Shown here: piece by piece, positions 55,252 through 63,095 of the stretch
How positions within the stretch are numbered: position 1 is the stretch's first letter
How the letters are laid out: each line of letters starts with the position of its first letter
From: Nocardioides alpinus
GTDB lineage: Bacteria > Actinomycetota > Actinomycetes > Propionibacteriales > Nocardioidaceae
NCBI RefSeq assembly: GCF_900112035.1
Contig: NZ_FOKC01000004.1
Span: forward strand, 124,001-188,000
Length of the DNA stretch: 64,000 nucleotides
Direction of reading: 5' to 3'
Program-made: the position numbers and the translations under genes
The notes under the pieces: generated by a model
Database searches by the model: none
Seen by the model: the letters and a program-made list of their open reading frames with translations, nothing else
Told to the model about the DNA's origin: nothing

Positions 55252-56694
55252 GTGACCCGACCTCCGCAGGCAGACCTCGTGATCGTGGCCAACCGGTTGC
55301 CGGTCGACCGCGACCAGCTGCCGGACGGGACCGTCTCGTGGCGCCGCTCCCCCGGTGGCCTGGTGAGCGCCCTCGAGCCGGTGATGCGGGCCAACGACGG
55401 CGCCTGGATCGGCTGGCCCGGGTCGGCGGACGACGACGAGTTCGAGCCGTTCGTCGAGGACGGTCTCTCGCTCATCCCCGTGTCGCTCAGCAGCGCGGAG
55501 GTGGAGGAGTTCTACGAAGGCTTCTCCAACGGCACCCTCTGGCCGCTCTACCACGACCTCGTCGCCAAGCCGGAGTTCCACCGCGAGTGGTGGGAGTCCT
55601 ACGTCCGGGTCAACCAGCGCTTCGCCGACAAGGCCGCCGAGGTCGCGGCCGAGGGCGCGACGGTGTGGGTGCAGGACTACCAGCTGCAGCTGGTGCCGCA
55701 GATGCTCCGCGCGCAGCGCCCCGACCTGCGCATCGGCTTCTACCTCCACATCCCGTTCCCCCCGGCCGAGCTCTTCTCCCAGCTGCCGTGGCGCCGGCAG
55801 ATCCTCGAGGGGCTCCTCGGCGCCGACCTGATCGGCTTCCAGCTGCCGGGTGCCGCCGCCAACTTCGTACGCCTCGTGCGCAGCCGCGTGGGCCACAAGA
55901 CCCACCGCGACACCATCTACCTCCCCGACGGCCGACCGGTGAAGGCGACCGCGTTCCCGATCTCGATCGACACGGCCGGCTTCGAGGAGCTGGCCCGGTC
56001 CGAGGCCGTCACCCAGCGGGCCAAGGAGATCCGCGAGGCGCTGGGCAACCCGCGGCGGATCTTCCTGGGTGTCGACCGCCTCGACTACACCAAGGGCATC
56101 CACTCCCGGCTGCGGGCGTTCGGCGAGCTGGTGCGCGACGGCCACCTCGACGTCGAGGACGCCGTGTTCGTCCAGGTCGCCACCCCGTCGCGCGAGCGGG
56201 TCGAGCAGTACCGCATCCTCCGCGACGACATCGAGCGGCTGGTCGGGGGCATCAACGGCGACTACGGCCGGATCGGGCGCCCGGCGATCTCCTACATGCA
56301 CTCCTCGTATCCGCGCGAGGAGATGGCTGCGCTCTACCGTGCTGCCGACGTCATGGTCGTCACCCCGTTCCGCGACGGGATGAACCTCGTCGCCAAGGAG
56401 TACGTCGCCTGCCGCTTCGACGACGCCGGGGCGCTCGTCCTCTCGGAGTTCGCCGGTGCGGCCGCCGAGCTCCGTCAGGCCTGGCTGGTCAACCCCTACG
56501 ACATCGACGGGATGAAGGCGACGCTCCTCGAGGCGTTCGCCGCCGACGAGAAGGAGGTCGCCCGCCGGATGCGGGCGATGCGTCGCACGGTCGTGACCCA
56601 CGACGTCGCCCGGTGGGCCGACTCCTTCCTCAGCGAGCTCGAGGGGCTGCCCGACCACCACGACAAGACCGTGCGCCGCTCGCGCTCGACCTGA
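55252..56694 (+). CDS. otsA: Trehalose-6-phosphate synthase (GT20)
   Basis: A 480-aa glycosyltransferase that joins a nucleotide glucose (UDP- or GDP-) with glucose-6-phosphate to form trehalose-6-phosphate. Family landmarks: [13 protein letters not shown] at the N-terminus, [31 protein letters not shown]-like [22 protein letters not shown] and [20 protein letters not shown] 55252 follows a leaderless-type box. It is divergent from the otsB operon and ends 4 bp from the convergent FMN gene. Confidence 0.95.
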   Translation: MTRPPQADLVIVANRLPVDRDQLPDGTVSWRRSPGGLVSALEPVMRANDGAWIGWPGSADDDEFEPFVEDGLSLIPVSLSSAEVEEFYEGFSNGTLWPLYHDLVAKPEFHREWWESYVRVNQRFADKAAEVAAEGATVWVQDYQLQLVPQMLRAQRPDLRIGFYLHIPFPPAELFSQLPWRRQILEGLLGADLIGFQLPGAAANFVRLVRSRVGHKTHRDTIYLPDGRPVKATAFPISIDTAGFEELARSEAVTQRAKEIREALGNPRRIFLGVDRLDYTKGIHSRLRAFGELVRDGHLDVEDAVFVQVATPSRERVEQYRILRDDIERLVGGINGDYGRIGRPAISYMHSSYPREEMAALYRAADVMVVTPFRDGMNLVAKEYVACRFDDAGALVLSEFAGAAAELRQAWLVNPYDIDGMKATLLEAFAADEKEVARRMRAMRRTVVTHDVARWADSFLSELEGLPDHHDKTVRRSRST

Positions 56695-56698
56695 GGGG

Positions 56699-58264
56699 TC
56701 AGGGCCGGGTCTCGGCCCTCGCGTCGTGGGTGGCTCCCTGGGCCACCATCAGCGCCTCGATCTCGGTCACCAGGTCCTTGCCCAGGCGCGGCCACGACGG
56801 GTCGTAGCCGTAGGCCTCGGCGAGCCCGACCGCCGACCGGGTGCCGTCGAGGAGGTCGACGTCACGGGGCGCGATCAGCCCGGGGTGCACCACGCCGATG
56901 GCCTCGGAGACCTTGAGCAGGTCGCGTCGCAGGGAGCGTACGTAGTTGGCGGCGCGGACGCTCTTGAGGCTGACGTCGAGGCCGCGGGTGTAGCGCGGGT
57001 TCTGGGTGGCCACGCCGACGGGGCAGTGGTCGGTGTGGCACTTCTGGGCCTGGATGCACCCGATCGACATCATCGCCTCGCGGCCCGCGTTGACCATGTC
57101 GACGCCGAGCGCGAAGGCGACGATGGCGTTCTCCGGGATGCCGAGCTTGCCGGCGCCGATGAAGACCACGTCGTCCGACAGCCCCGCGGCGGCGAAGCGG
57201 CGGTAGACCTCCGCGAAGGCGATCCGGAACGGGTAGGCCACGGAGTCGGCGAAGATCATCGGCGCCGCGCCCGTGCCGCCCTCGCCGCCGTCGATGTTGA
57301 CGAAGTCGACGCCGCGCGTGCCTCGCGACATCTCGTCGGTGAGCTCGTCCCACATGGTGAGGTTGCCGACGGCCGACTTGATGCCGACCGGGAGGCCGGT
57401 CGCCTGGGCCACGAGCTCGACGAAGTCGAGCATGGAGTCGACGTCGTGGAACACCTCGTGACGGCTCGGGGAGGCGCAGTCCTTGCCCTCGGGGATGCCC
57501 CGGATCTCGGCGATCTCCCGACTCACCTTCTCGCCCGGGAGCATGCCGCCGAGGCCGGGCTTGGCGCCCTGGCTGAGCTTGACCTCGATCGCCTTCACCG
57601 GTGCGGACTGGACGAGGTCCACGAGCCGCGCGAGGTCGAAGCGGCCGTGCTCGTCGCGGCACCCGAAGTAGGACGTGCCGATCTGGAAGACGATGTCGCC
57701 GCCGTGCCGGTGGTGCGGCGAGAGCGCGCCCTCGCCGGTGTTCTGCAGGCACCCGGCCATCGCGGCACCCCTGTTGAGCGACTCGATCGCCTTGCCCGAC
57801 AGCGAGCCGAAGCTCATCCCGGAGATGTTGACCACGGACTGCGGCCGGAAGGCGTGCGTACGCCCGCGGGGGCCGCCGAGCACCTTGGCGCAGGGCAGCA
57901 CGATCTCCTCCTGCGCGTGCGGCATGGTCGCCGCGCCCGGACCGGTGAAGGTGCGGTGCTTGATGATCGGGTAGCCGGCGGTCTGCTCGACGTCGTTGTC
58001 GGTGCCGAACCCGAAGTAGTTGTTCTCCAGCTTGGAGCTGGCATAGACCCAGCGCCGCTGGTCGCGGCTGAAGGGGCGCTCCTCGTCGTTGCTCGTGACG
58101 ATGTACTGACGCAGCTCGGGCCCGAACTTCTCGACGAGGAACCGCCCGTGGCCCGCGATCGGGAAGTTGCGCAGGATCGCGTGCTTCTTCTGGACCAGGT
58201 CGTGCACCGCGGTCGCGGCGCCGGCGGCGACCGTGCCGCCCAGGATCGCGTACCTCCACCTCAT
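56699..58264 (-). CDS. FMN-binding glutamate synthase family protein
   Basis: A 521-aa protein with an N-terminal membrane segment (AILGGTVAAGAATAVHDL) and a glutamate-synthase-like FMN barrel (about 95-480): SGMSFGSLSGKAIESLN, VKLSQGAKPGLGGMLPG, NIDGGEGGTGAAP and the cysteine pattern CIQAQKCHTDHCPVGVATQ (3Fe-4S-like). The glutaminase domain of true GltB is missing, so it is a stand-alone oxidoreductase with unknown donor. ATG 58264 with GGAAC upstream; two tiny reading frames precede it. Confidence 0.88.
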   Translation of the reverse strand: MRWRYAILGGTVAAGAATAVHDLVQKKHAILRNFPIAGHGRFLVEKFGPELRQYIVTSNDEERPFSRDQRRWVYASSKLENNYFGFGTDNDVEQTAGYPIIKHRTFTGPGAATMPHAQEEIVLPCAKVLGGPRGRTHAFRPQSVVNISGMSFGSLSGKAIESLNRGAAMAGCLQNTGEGALSPHHRHGGDIVFQIGTSYFGCRDEHGRFDLARLVDLVQSAPVKAIEVKLSQGAKPGLGGMLPGEKVSREIAEIRGIPEGKDCASPSRHEVFHDVDSMLDFVELVAQATGLPVGIKSAVGNLTMWDELTDEMSRGTRGVDFVNIDGGEGGTGAAPMIFADSVAYPFRIAFAEVYRRFAAAGLSDDVVFIGAGKLGIPENAIVAFALGVDMVNAGREAMMSIGCIQAQKCHTDHCPVGVATQNPRYTRGLDVSLKSVRAANYVRSLRRDLLKVSEAIGVVHPGLIAPRDVDLLDGTRSAVGLAEAYGYDPSWPRLGKDLVTEIEALMVAQGATHDARAETRP

Positions 58265-58274
58265 GACGGGTTCC

Positions 58275-58309
58275 TCACGCCAGCTTCTGCTTCATGCCGC
58301 GGTCCTCAT
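58275..58309 (-). other. Two overlapping mini-ORFs upstream of the FMN gene
   Basis: ATG 58309 opens a 5-codon frame (MRTAA), whose stop overlaps (ATGA) a 6-codon frame MKQKLA from 58295 to 58275. The second stop lies 10 nt before the FMN gene start. They may be uORFs that couple ribosomes into the gene, or chance. Confidence 0.25.
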
Positions 58310-58366
58310 GGGTCGTTCCTAGTGCCCCGGGACCGGGTTGTCGAGGACCTGGCGCGGCCGGGTGGC

Positions 58367-59089
58367 TCAGGCGAGCTCGCCGCGCGCGAGGCTCACACCC
58401 GAGTGGGTGGGGTCGCCGTCCTCGGGCTCGACCGAGATGTCGACGATCCGGTAGCCCTCCTCGATGAGGCCGCGCGGGACCTGGAACTCGCCCGTGTCCC
58501 AGTCGGCCAGCACTCCGAGGGCGACCATGCGGGTGCCGTCGACGTTGATCAGCCAGACCTCGTGGAAGCCGTCCTCGTCGCCGAGCTCGCGGGCGCTCAC
58601 CCGGAGCGTGACCATGTCGTCGACGCTGACGGCGCGCGCGACGCCCCGGTCGGCGTCGCTGTCGAGGGCGGTGAGGTCGGCGGCCGCGACCACCGAGCCG
58701 GGGTCCTCCGGCTCCGGGGCGGCGGGCTCGGGCACGGTGACCCGGCCGATGCCCAGGCCGGCGACCAGGGCAACCGCTGCGGCGAGCCCCGCGGCCCACA
58801 CGGGGATGCGGGGGCCGCGACGGGAGGCGGCAGGGACGGTCGAGGCCAGCGGTCGTACGACGTCGTCAGCGGGCGGAGGGCGGGTGCGGGCCTGCGCCAT
58901 CACCCGGTCGCGCACCCCGGCGGGCGCGGGCACGAGCGACTCCTCGCCCACCAGGCGGCGTACGTCGGACAGGGCGGCGAGCGTGACAGCGCACTCGCTG
59001 CAGGACTCGACGTGGCGGCGCACGTCGGACGGGCTGTCGTCGGGCGCGAGGACGAGCTCGGCCAACCGGTCGGGATCAACGTGACTCAC
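58367..59089 (-). CDS. Anti-sigma factor, RskA/zinc-finger type
   Basis: A 240-aa membrane anti-sigma factor. The cytoplasmic zinc-containing domain has the VRRHVESCSECA motif (HxxxCxxC), one membrane helix follows (IPVWAAGLAAAVALVAGLGIG), and the extracytoplasmic RskA-like domain (about 125-240) has GFHEVWLINVDGTRMVALGVL. It should bind and hold the sigma factor encoded just upstream until proteolysed. GTG 59089 overlaps the sigma gene by 14 nt. Position beside a fasciclin gene parallels mycobacterial sigK-rskA with MPT70/83. Confidence 0.9.
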   Translation of the reverse strand: MSHVDPDRLAELVLAPDDSPSDVRRHVESCSECAVTLAALSDVRRLVGEESLVPAPAGVRDRVMAQARTRPPPADDVVRPLASTVPAASRRGPRIPVWAAGLAAAVALVAGLGIGRVTVPEPAAPEPEDPGSVVAAADLTALDSDADRGVARAVSVDDMVTLRVSARELGDEDGFHEVWLINVDGTRMVALGVLADWDTGEFQVPRGLIEEGYRIVDISVEPEDGDPTHSGVSLARGELA

Positions 59090-59663
59090 GGCGCACCCCC
59101 TCGAGCTGCTGGTGGAGCGTGACCAGGCCACGGCGGACGTGGCTCTTGACGGTGCCGAGGGGCAGGCCGACGGTGTCGGCGATCTCGGCGTGGCTGAGTC
59201 CCTCCCAGAAGGCGAGGAACACGATGGTGCGGCGCGGGTCGGGGAGCTCCTCGACCGCCTGCCGGACGACGAGCCGGTCGGCGACCTCCTCGTCGGCGGC
59301 CTCCACGACGGCGTGCGCCTCGGGCTGGGCGGCGACCGCCGCGGCGCGGTCGGCGTCGCGGGACCGGGCGAGGCGTACGTCGGACACCTTGTGGCGGGCG
59401 ATCCCGATCAACCACGCCGGCAGAGCGTGCGGACTGGGGACGAGCGTGTGGCGGCTGCGCCACGCGGCCACGAACACCTGCTGGGTGGCCTCCTCGGCGT
59501 CACCGGCGTCGCGGAGGGCGCGGAGCGCATAGGTGTGGACCAGGGCCGACCACCGGTCGTACACCTGCTCCAGCGCGGTCTCGTCGCCCGCGACCAGCCG
59601 GGCGGCGAGGGAGCGGACGCCATCGTCCTGCTCCTCCTCGACCTCGCTCATGCCAGTGACCAC
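59076..59663 (-). CDS. ECF RNA polymerase sigma factor, SigK-like
   Basis: A 195-aa extracytoplasmic-function sigma factor. Region 2 is YDRWSALVHTYALRALRDAGDAEEATQQVFVAAW; region 4 contains DPRRTIVFLAFWEGLSHAEIADTVGLPLGTVKSHVRRGL (helix-turn-helix for the -35 element). GTG 59663 lies 6 nt from TACGGT, suggesting a leaderless transcript; ATG 59651 is in frame and possible, and ATG 59714 is too far upstream. It forms a unit with the anti-sigma gene and follows the fasciclin gene. Confidence 0.92.
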   Translation of the reverse strand: MVTGMSEVEEEQDDGVRSLAARLVAGDETALEQVYDRWSALVHTYALRALRDAGDAEEATQQVFVAAWRSRHTLVPSPHALPAWLIGIARHKVSDVRLARSRDADRAAAVAAQPEAHAVVEAADEEVADRLVVRQAVEELPDPRRTIVFLAFWEGLSHAEIADTVGLPLGTVKSHVRRGLVTLHQQLEGVRRESR

Positions 59664-59669
59664 CGCGCC

Positions 59670-59675
59670 ACCGTA
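59670..59675 (-). promoter_or_regulatory. -10 box, leaderless start of ECF sigma gene
   Basis: TACGGT on the minus strand with 6 nt to GTG 59663. Confidence 0.45.
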
Positions 59676-59756
59676 GCGGCGGGACGGGAGGGTGGGGAAC
59701 GCCACCGTGCTCATCGGCGCTCCCCACCCGTCGTTCCGGTGTCGCTGTCCGGTGAC

Positions 59757-60398
59757 TCAGAGGTCGATCGGACGGAGCACGCGGTCGATGCCGTGCGCGA
59801 TCTGCTTGTTGCCCTTGTTGAGGTCGAGGGCCTTCAGCACGACCTTCGGGTCCTGGTCGTTCTTGTCCCGGTCCTTGAGCGTGATCGAGAGGCTCGGCTT
59901 CGTCTTGATGGAGACCTTGACCTTCCCGCCCTGCGCGGTGGTGAGCTTGGCACCGTCAGCCTTGAGCACCTTGCCGCTGGTCAGCGTCTTGCCCGGGACC
60001 ACGTGGTAGAGCAGGATCGTCTCGATGGTGTCGACGCCGGCGAGCGCGACGAGGGACTCGAAGATCTTCTTCTCGCTCTTGATGGTCTGACCGGTGAGGT
60101 CCTTGGCCAGGAGACGGAACGCCTGGTCGGTCGGGGCGAACACGGTGAGGCGCTGGCTGCCGTCGGCGATCAGGGCGACCGGGGAGCCGGGCTTCGCGCC
60201 GACCACGGCGAGCGCCGCCTCGGTCACGATGTCGAAGTCGGCCTTGTTCTTGTCGAACTGGTCGCCGTCGGAGGTGAGCAGCGCGGCGAGGCTGTTCTCA
60301 CCCGGAGCCACCTTGGCGGAGGCCGCGGGTGCGGTCGCCGAGACGGCGCCGAGCGCGAGGGCCGAGGTGGCGAGCAGTGCGGATACGCGTCGCATCAT
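59757..60398 (-). CDS. Exported fasciclin-domain protein (MPT70/83-like)
   Basis: A 213-aa secreted protein with a signal peptide (residues 1-31, VSALLATSALALGAVSATAPAASA) and one fasciclin domain (about 40-213; RLTVFAPTDQAFRLLAKDL, ETILLYHVVPGKTL and the final HGIDRVLRPIDL). Such proteins mediate adhesion or cell-surface sensing; MPT70/MPT83 of mycobacteria are controlled by SigK. ATG 60398 or 60395 with AAGGAAGG upstream. A candidate ECF promoter lies about 50-75 bp upstream. Confidence 0.9.
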   Translation of the reverse strand: MMRRVSALLATSALALGAVSATAPAASAKVAPGENSLAALLTSDGDQFDKNKADFDIVTEAALAVVGAKPGSPVALIADGSQRLTVFAPTDQAFRLLAKDLTGQTIKSEKKIFESLVALAGVDTIETILLYHVVPGKTLTSGKVLKADGAKLTTAQGGKVKVSIKTKPSLSITLKDRDKNDQDPKVVLKALDLNKGNKQIAHGIDRVLRPIDL

Positions 60399-60445
60399 CA
60401 GGGGGTCCTTCCTTGGGGGGCGCCGATGCGCGCCCGTCACCCCCT

Positions 60446-60473
60446 TCTCCGCACGAGACCCACCACTGGATGC
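60446..60473 (-). promoter_or_regulatory. Candidate SigK-type promoter of fasciclin gene
   Basis: On the minus strand GCATCC (60473-60468) and CGGAGA (60451-60446) with a 16-bp spacer loosely resemble the mycobacterial SigK pattern (CCATCC and CCGAAT). Confidence 0.3.
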
Positions 60474-60483
60474 ACCCGGGCCG

Positions 60484-60489
60484 TAGATT
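60484..60489 (+). promoter_or_regulatory. -10 box, leaderless start of PhaC-like gene
   Basis: TAGATT with 6 nt to ATG 60496. Confidence 0.5.
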
Positions 60490-60495
60490 TCTCCC

Positions 60496-61743
60496 ATGGA
60501 CCTGATCCCCAAGCCCGACCAGGTGATCGCAGCGGCCGGCAACGTCGCGCACACCCTGCTGTACGGCGGGCTGGCCGACCTGCGGCCGATGCCCCGCACC
60601 CTGATCGACGACGGGGAGCTGCGCGAGGTCTACCACTACCGTCCGGCCCCCGACGTTCTCGAGTCCGGCGACCCCGTGCTGCTCGTGACGCCGCTGGCCG
60701 CACCGGCCCTGTGCTTCGACCTGCGCCGCGGCTGCTCGCTGGTCGAGCACCTGGTGTCACAGGGCCGCCCGACCTACCTGCTGGAGTACGGGCAGGTGTC
60801 GTTCAAGAACCGGTCGCTCGGCATGGAGCACTGGGTCGACGACGTCCTGCCCGATGCCATCCGCGCCGTGCACGAGCACTCCGGCGGTCGTGGCGTGCAC
60901 CTCGTCGGCTGGAGCCTGGGCGGGATCTTCGCGATGCTCGTCGCGGCCGACCGGCAGGACCTGCCGATCGCGTCGCTGACCATCCTGGGGTCTCCCGTCG
61001 ACGTGACCAAGGTGCCACTGGTCGCCCCGGTGCGACCACTCCTCAACCTGACGACGGGCACGGGCGCCATCACCCGGGCCTACCGGGCACTCGGCGGCAT
61101 CCCGACGCCGCTGGTCAACTGGGCCTTCAGCGCCGCGTCCGCGCAGAAGATCGTCACCAAGCCGCTCGCCGTGCTGACCCATCTCGACGACACCGACTAC
61201 CTGGCCCAGATGGAGGCGGTGTCCCGGTTCATGTCGAGCATGACCGCCTACCCGGGCCGGACCTTCGGCCAGCTCTACCACCGCTTCGTACGGGGCAACT
61301 CGCTCGCCCGGGGCCAGATGGAGCTCGGTGGTCGCACGATCGACCTCGCCGCGATCGCGGTCCCGGTGCTCGTCTTCGCGGGCAACACCGACGGCATCGC
61401 GCCGCTCCCGGCCGTCCGCGCCGTCGTGCCGCTGCTGACCGGCTCCCCCCGCGTCAGCTTCGAGGTGGTGCCGGGAGGCCACCTCGGCATGCTCACCGGC
61501 CGCGCCGCCCGCGGCACGACCTGGCAGGTCATCGACGAGTGGGTCGACGAGTGGTCGGCCGGCGCGGTGCCGTCGCCGCCGAAGAAGCCTGCCCGCAAGT
61601 CCCCCGCGAAGAAGACCGCCGCCGCCAAGAAGACCCCCGCCAAGAAGACCCCCGCCAGGAAGACCGCCTCCGCCGGGACCATCGGCTCCAATCCCTCCCG
61701 ACGCTACGGCTCGTCGGGGTCGCGGGCGCTGGGCCAGCGGTGA
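60496..61743 (+). CDS. PhaC-like alpha/beta hydrolase with Lys/Ala-rich tail
   Basis: A 415-aa protein of the polyhydroxyalkanoate synthase-like hydrolase fold. The nucleophile elbow is GWSLGG: Ser replaces the Cys of true PHA synthases. The acid (VFAGNTDGIAP) and base (VVPGGHLGML) are conserved, so it is more likely a hydrolase/acyltransferase or PHA depolymerase than a synthase. The last 50 residues contain KKP/AKK repeats (ARKSPAKKTAAAKKTPAKK), like histone H1 or PhaF tails, suggesting DNA or granule binding. ATG 60496. The stop overlaps the transporter start (GTGA). Confidence 0.85.
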   Translation: MDLIPKPDQVIAAAGNVAHTLLYGGLADLRPMPRTLIDDGELREVYHYRPAPDVLESGDPVLLVTPLAAPALCFDLRRGCSLVEHLVSQGRPTYLLEYGQVSFKNRSLGMEHWVDDVLPDAIRAVHEHSGGRGVHLVGWSLGGIFAMLVAADRQDLPIASLTILGSPVDVTKVPLVAPVRPLLNLTTGTGAITRAYRALGGIPTPLVNWAFSAASAQKIVTKPLAVLTHLDDTDYLAQMEAVSRFMSSMTAYPGRTFGQLYHRFVRGNSLARGQMELGGRTIDLAAIAVPVLVFAGNTDGIAPLPAVRAVVPLLTGSPRVSFEVVPGGHLGMLTGRAARGTTWQVIDEWVDEWSAGAVPSPPKKPARKSPAKKTAAAKKTPAKKTPARKTASAGTIGSNPSRRYGSSGSRALGQR

Positions 61744-63095
61744 CGACTGCGGCCGAGCCGGCGCGGCTCTCGCGCGGCGTACGGATCGGCTACGGCAGCG
61801 GGTCCGTCGCGACCGGCGCCTTCGGCACCGTGCCCGGCCTGATGCTCCTGCCCTACCTCACCGACGAGCTCGGCATCGCGGCGCTGTGGGCGGGCGTCAT
61901 CGTGTTCCTCCCCAAGGCGTGGGACGTCGTCCTCAACCCGATCGCCGGCCGCGTCAGCGACCGCACGGTCGACCCGGCCGGGCCGCGCCGGCCGTGGCTG
62001 ATCCGGGCCGGACTGATGCTGGCAGGTGCCTTCGCCCTCATCTTCGCCGCGCCGGACCTCGGGAGCTCGGTGCTCGAGGCCTCGTGGGTCCTGGTGTTCT
62101 TCGTGCTGGCGGCCTCGGCGTACGCCTTCTTCCAGGTGCCCTACGTCGCGATGCCCGCAGAGATCACGACGTCGTACGACGAGCGCACCCGGCTGATGAC
62201 GTGGCGCGTCGCGATCCTGGCGTTCACGATCATGCTGGCGGGCGCCACCGCACCGGTGATCCGCGACGCGGTCGGCGGACGCGACGGCTATCGCGTGATG
62301 GGCGTCGTGATGGCGGTCCTCATCGTCGTCGGCGTGGTGAGCGCCTGGTGGGGCACCCGCCACGCGCCGGTCGGGGCGGTCGCCGCAGGCGCGGGCTCGT
62401 TGCGCGAGCAGCTGCGGATCGTCGGTCAGGCACGCGACTTCCGGGTGCTGCTCGCCACGTTCGTGCTGCAGGCGCTGGCGACCGGCTGCATGCTCGCCGG
62501 CGTCGACTACCTCGCCGGCGACGTGCTCGAGAGCTCGGGAGCCGCGACCGTCCTGTTCGTCTGCTTCGTCGGGCCGGCCCTGCTGCTCACGCCGGTGTGG
62601 ACCGCCGTCGGGATGCGGATCGGCAAGCGTCGGGGCTACGCCATCGCCTCGGTCGTGCTCGCGGCGGGCGCGCTCCTCGCCGCCACGGCGCGGATCGCTC
62701 CTCCGGCCGTCGTGTTCGCGGCGACCGCGCTGGTGGGCGTCGGCTACGCCGGATGCCAGGTCTTCCCGATGGCGATGCTGCCCGACGCCGCCGCCGTCGA
62801 CTCCGCGCGCACCGGGGAGAACCGCGCCGGTGTGTACACCGGCGTGTGGACCGCCGGCGAGACCCTTGGCCTGGCCCTGGGGCCGGCGGTGTTCGCCGTC
62901 GTCCTCGCGCTCGGCGGCTACCTGTCCAGCGAGGGCCGCGAGATCACCCAGCCGGACTCGGCCCTGACGGCGATCACCCTGGGCTTCTCGCTGCTGCCCG
63001 CGGCCCTGACGCTGCTCAGCCTCTGGTGGCTGCGGCAGTACACCCTCGACGCCACCGAGGTGGCGGCGGCTGAAACCGAAGGAGCACTCGCGTGA
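61740..63095 (+). CDS. GPH-type MFS cation symporter
   Basis: A 451-aa, 12-segment transporter of the glycoside-pentoside-hexuronide:cation symporter type. Features: IGYGSGSVATGAFGTVPGLMLLPYLTDELG, PKAWDVVLNPIAGRVSDRT and SAYAFFQVPYVAMPAEIT. GTG 61740 overlaps the PhaC-like stop by 4 nt; the very long open frame upstream is antisense to other genes. The stop overlaps the decarboxylase start (GTGA), so the three genes form one operon. The substrate is unknown. Confidence 0.86.
   Translation: MTTAAEPARLSRGVRIGYGSGSVATGAFGTVPGLMLLPYLTDELGIAALWAGVIVFLPKAWDVVLNPIAGRVSDRTVDPAGPRRPWLIRAGLMLAGAFALIFAAPDLGSSVLEASWVLVFFVLAASAYAFFQVPYVAMPAEITTSYDERTRLMTWRVAILAFTIMLAGATAPVIRDAVGGRDGYRVMGVVMAVLIVVGVVSAWWGTRHAPVGAVAAGAGSLREQLRIVGQARDFRVLLATFVLQALATGCMLAGVDYLAGDVLESSGAATVLFVCFVGPALLLTPVWTAVGMRIGKRRGYAIASVVLAAGALLAATARIAPPAVVFAATALVGVGYAGCQVFPMAMLPDAAAVDSARTGENRAGVYTGVWTAGETLGLALGPAVFAVVLALGGYLSSEGREITQPDSALTAITLGFSLLPAALTLLSLWWLRQYTLDATEVAAAETEGALA

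Noticed and set aside
59112..61739. Open frame of more than 1300 codons ending in the GPH transporter
   Set aside because: The upstream 876 codons are antisense to sigma/fasciclin genes or out of frame with the PhaC-like gene; only the last 451 codons code.
60496..61743. Calling the gene a PHA synthase
   Set aside because: The synthase Cys in the lipase box is Ser here (GWSLGG).
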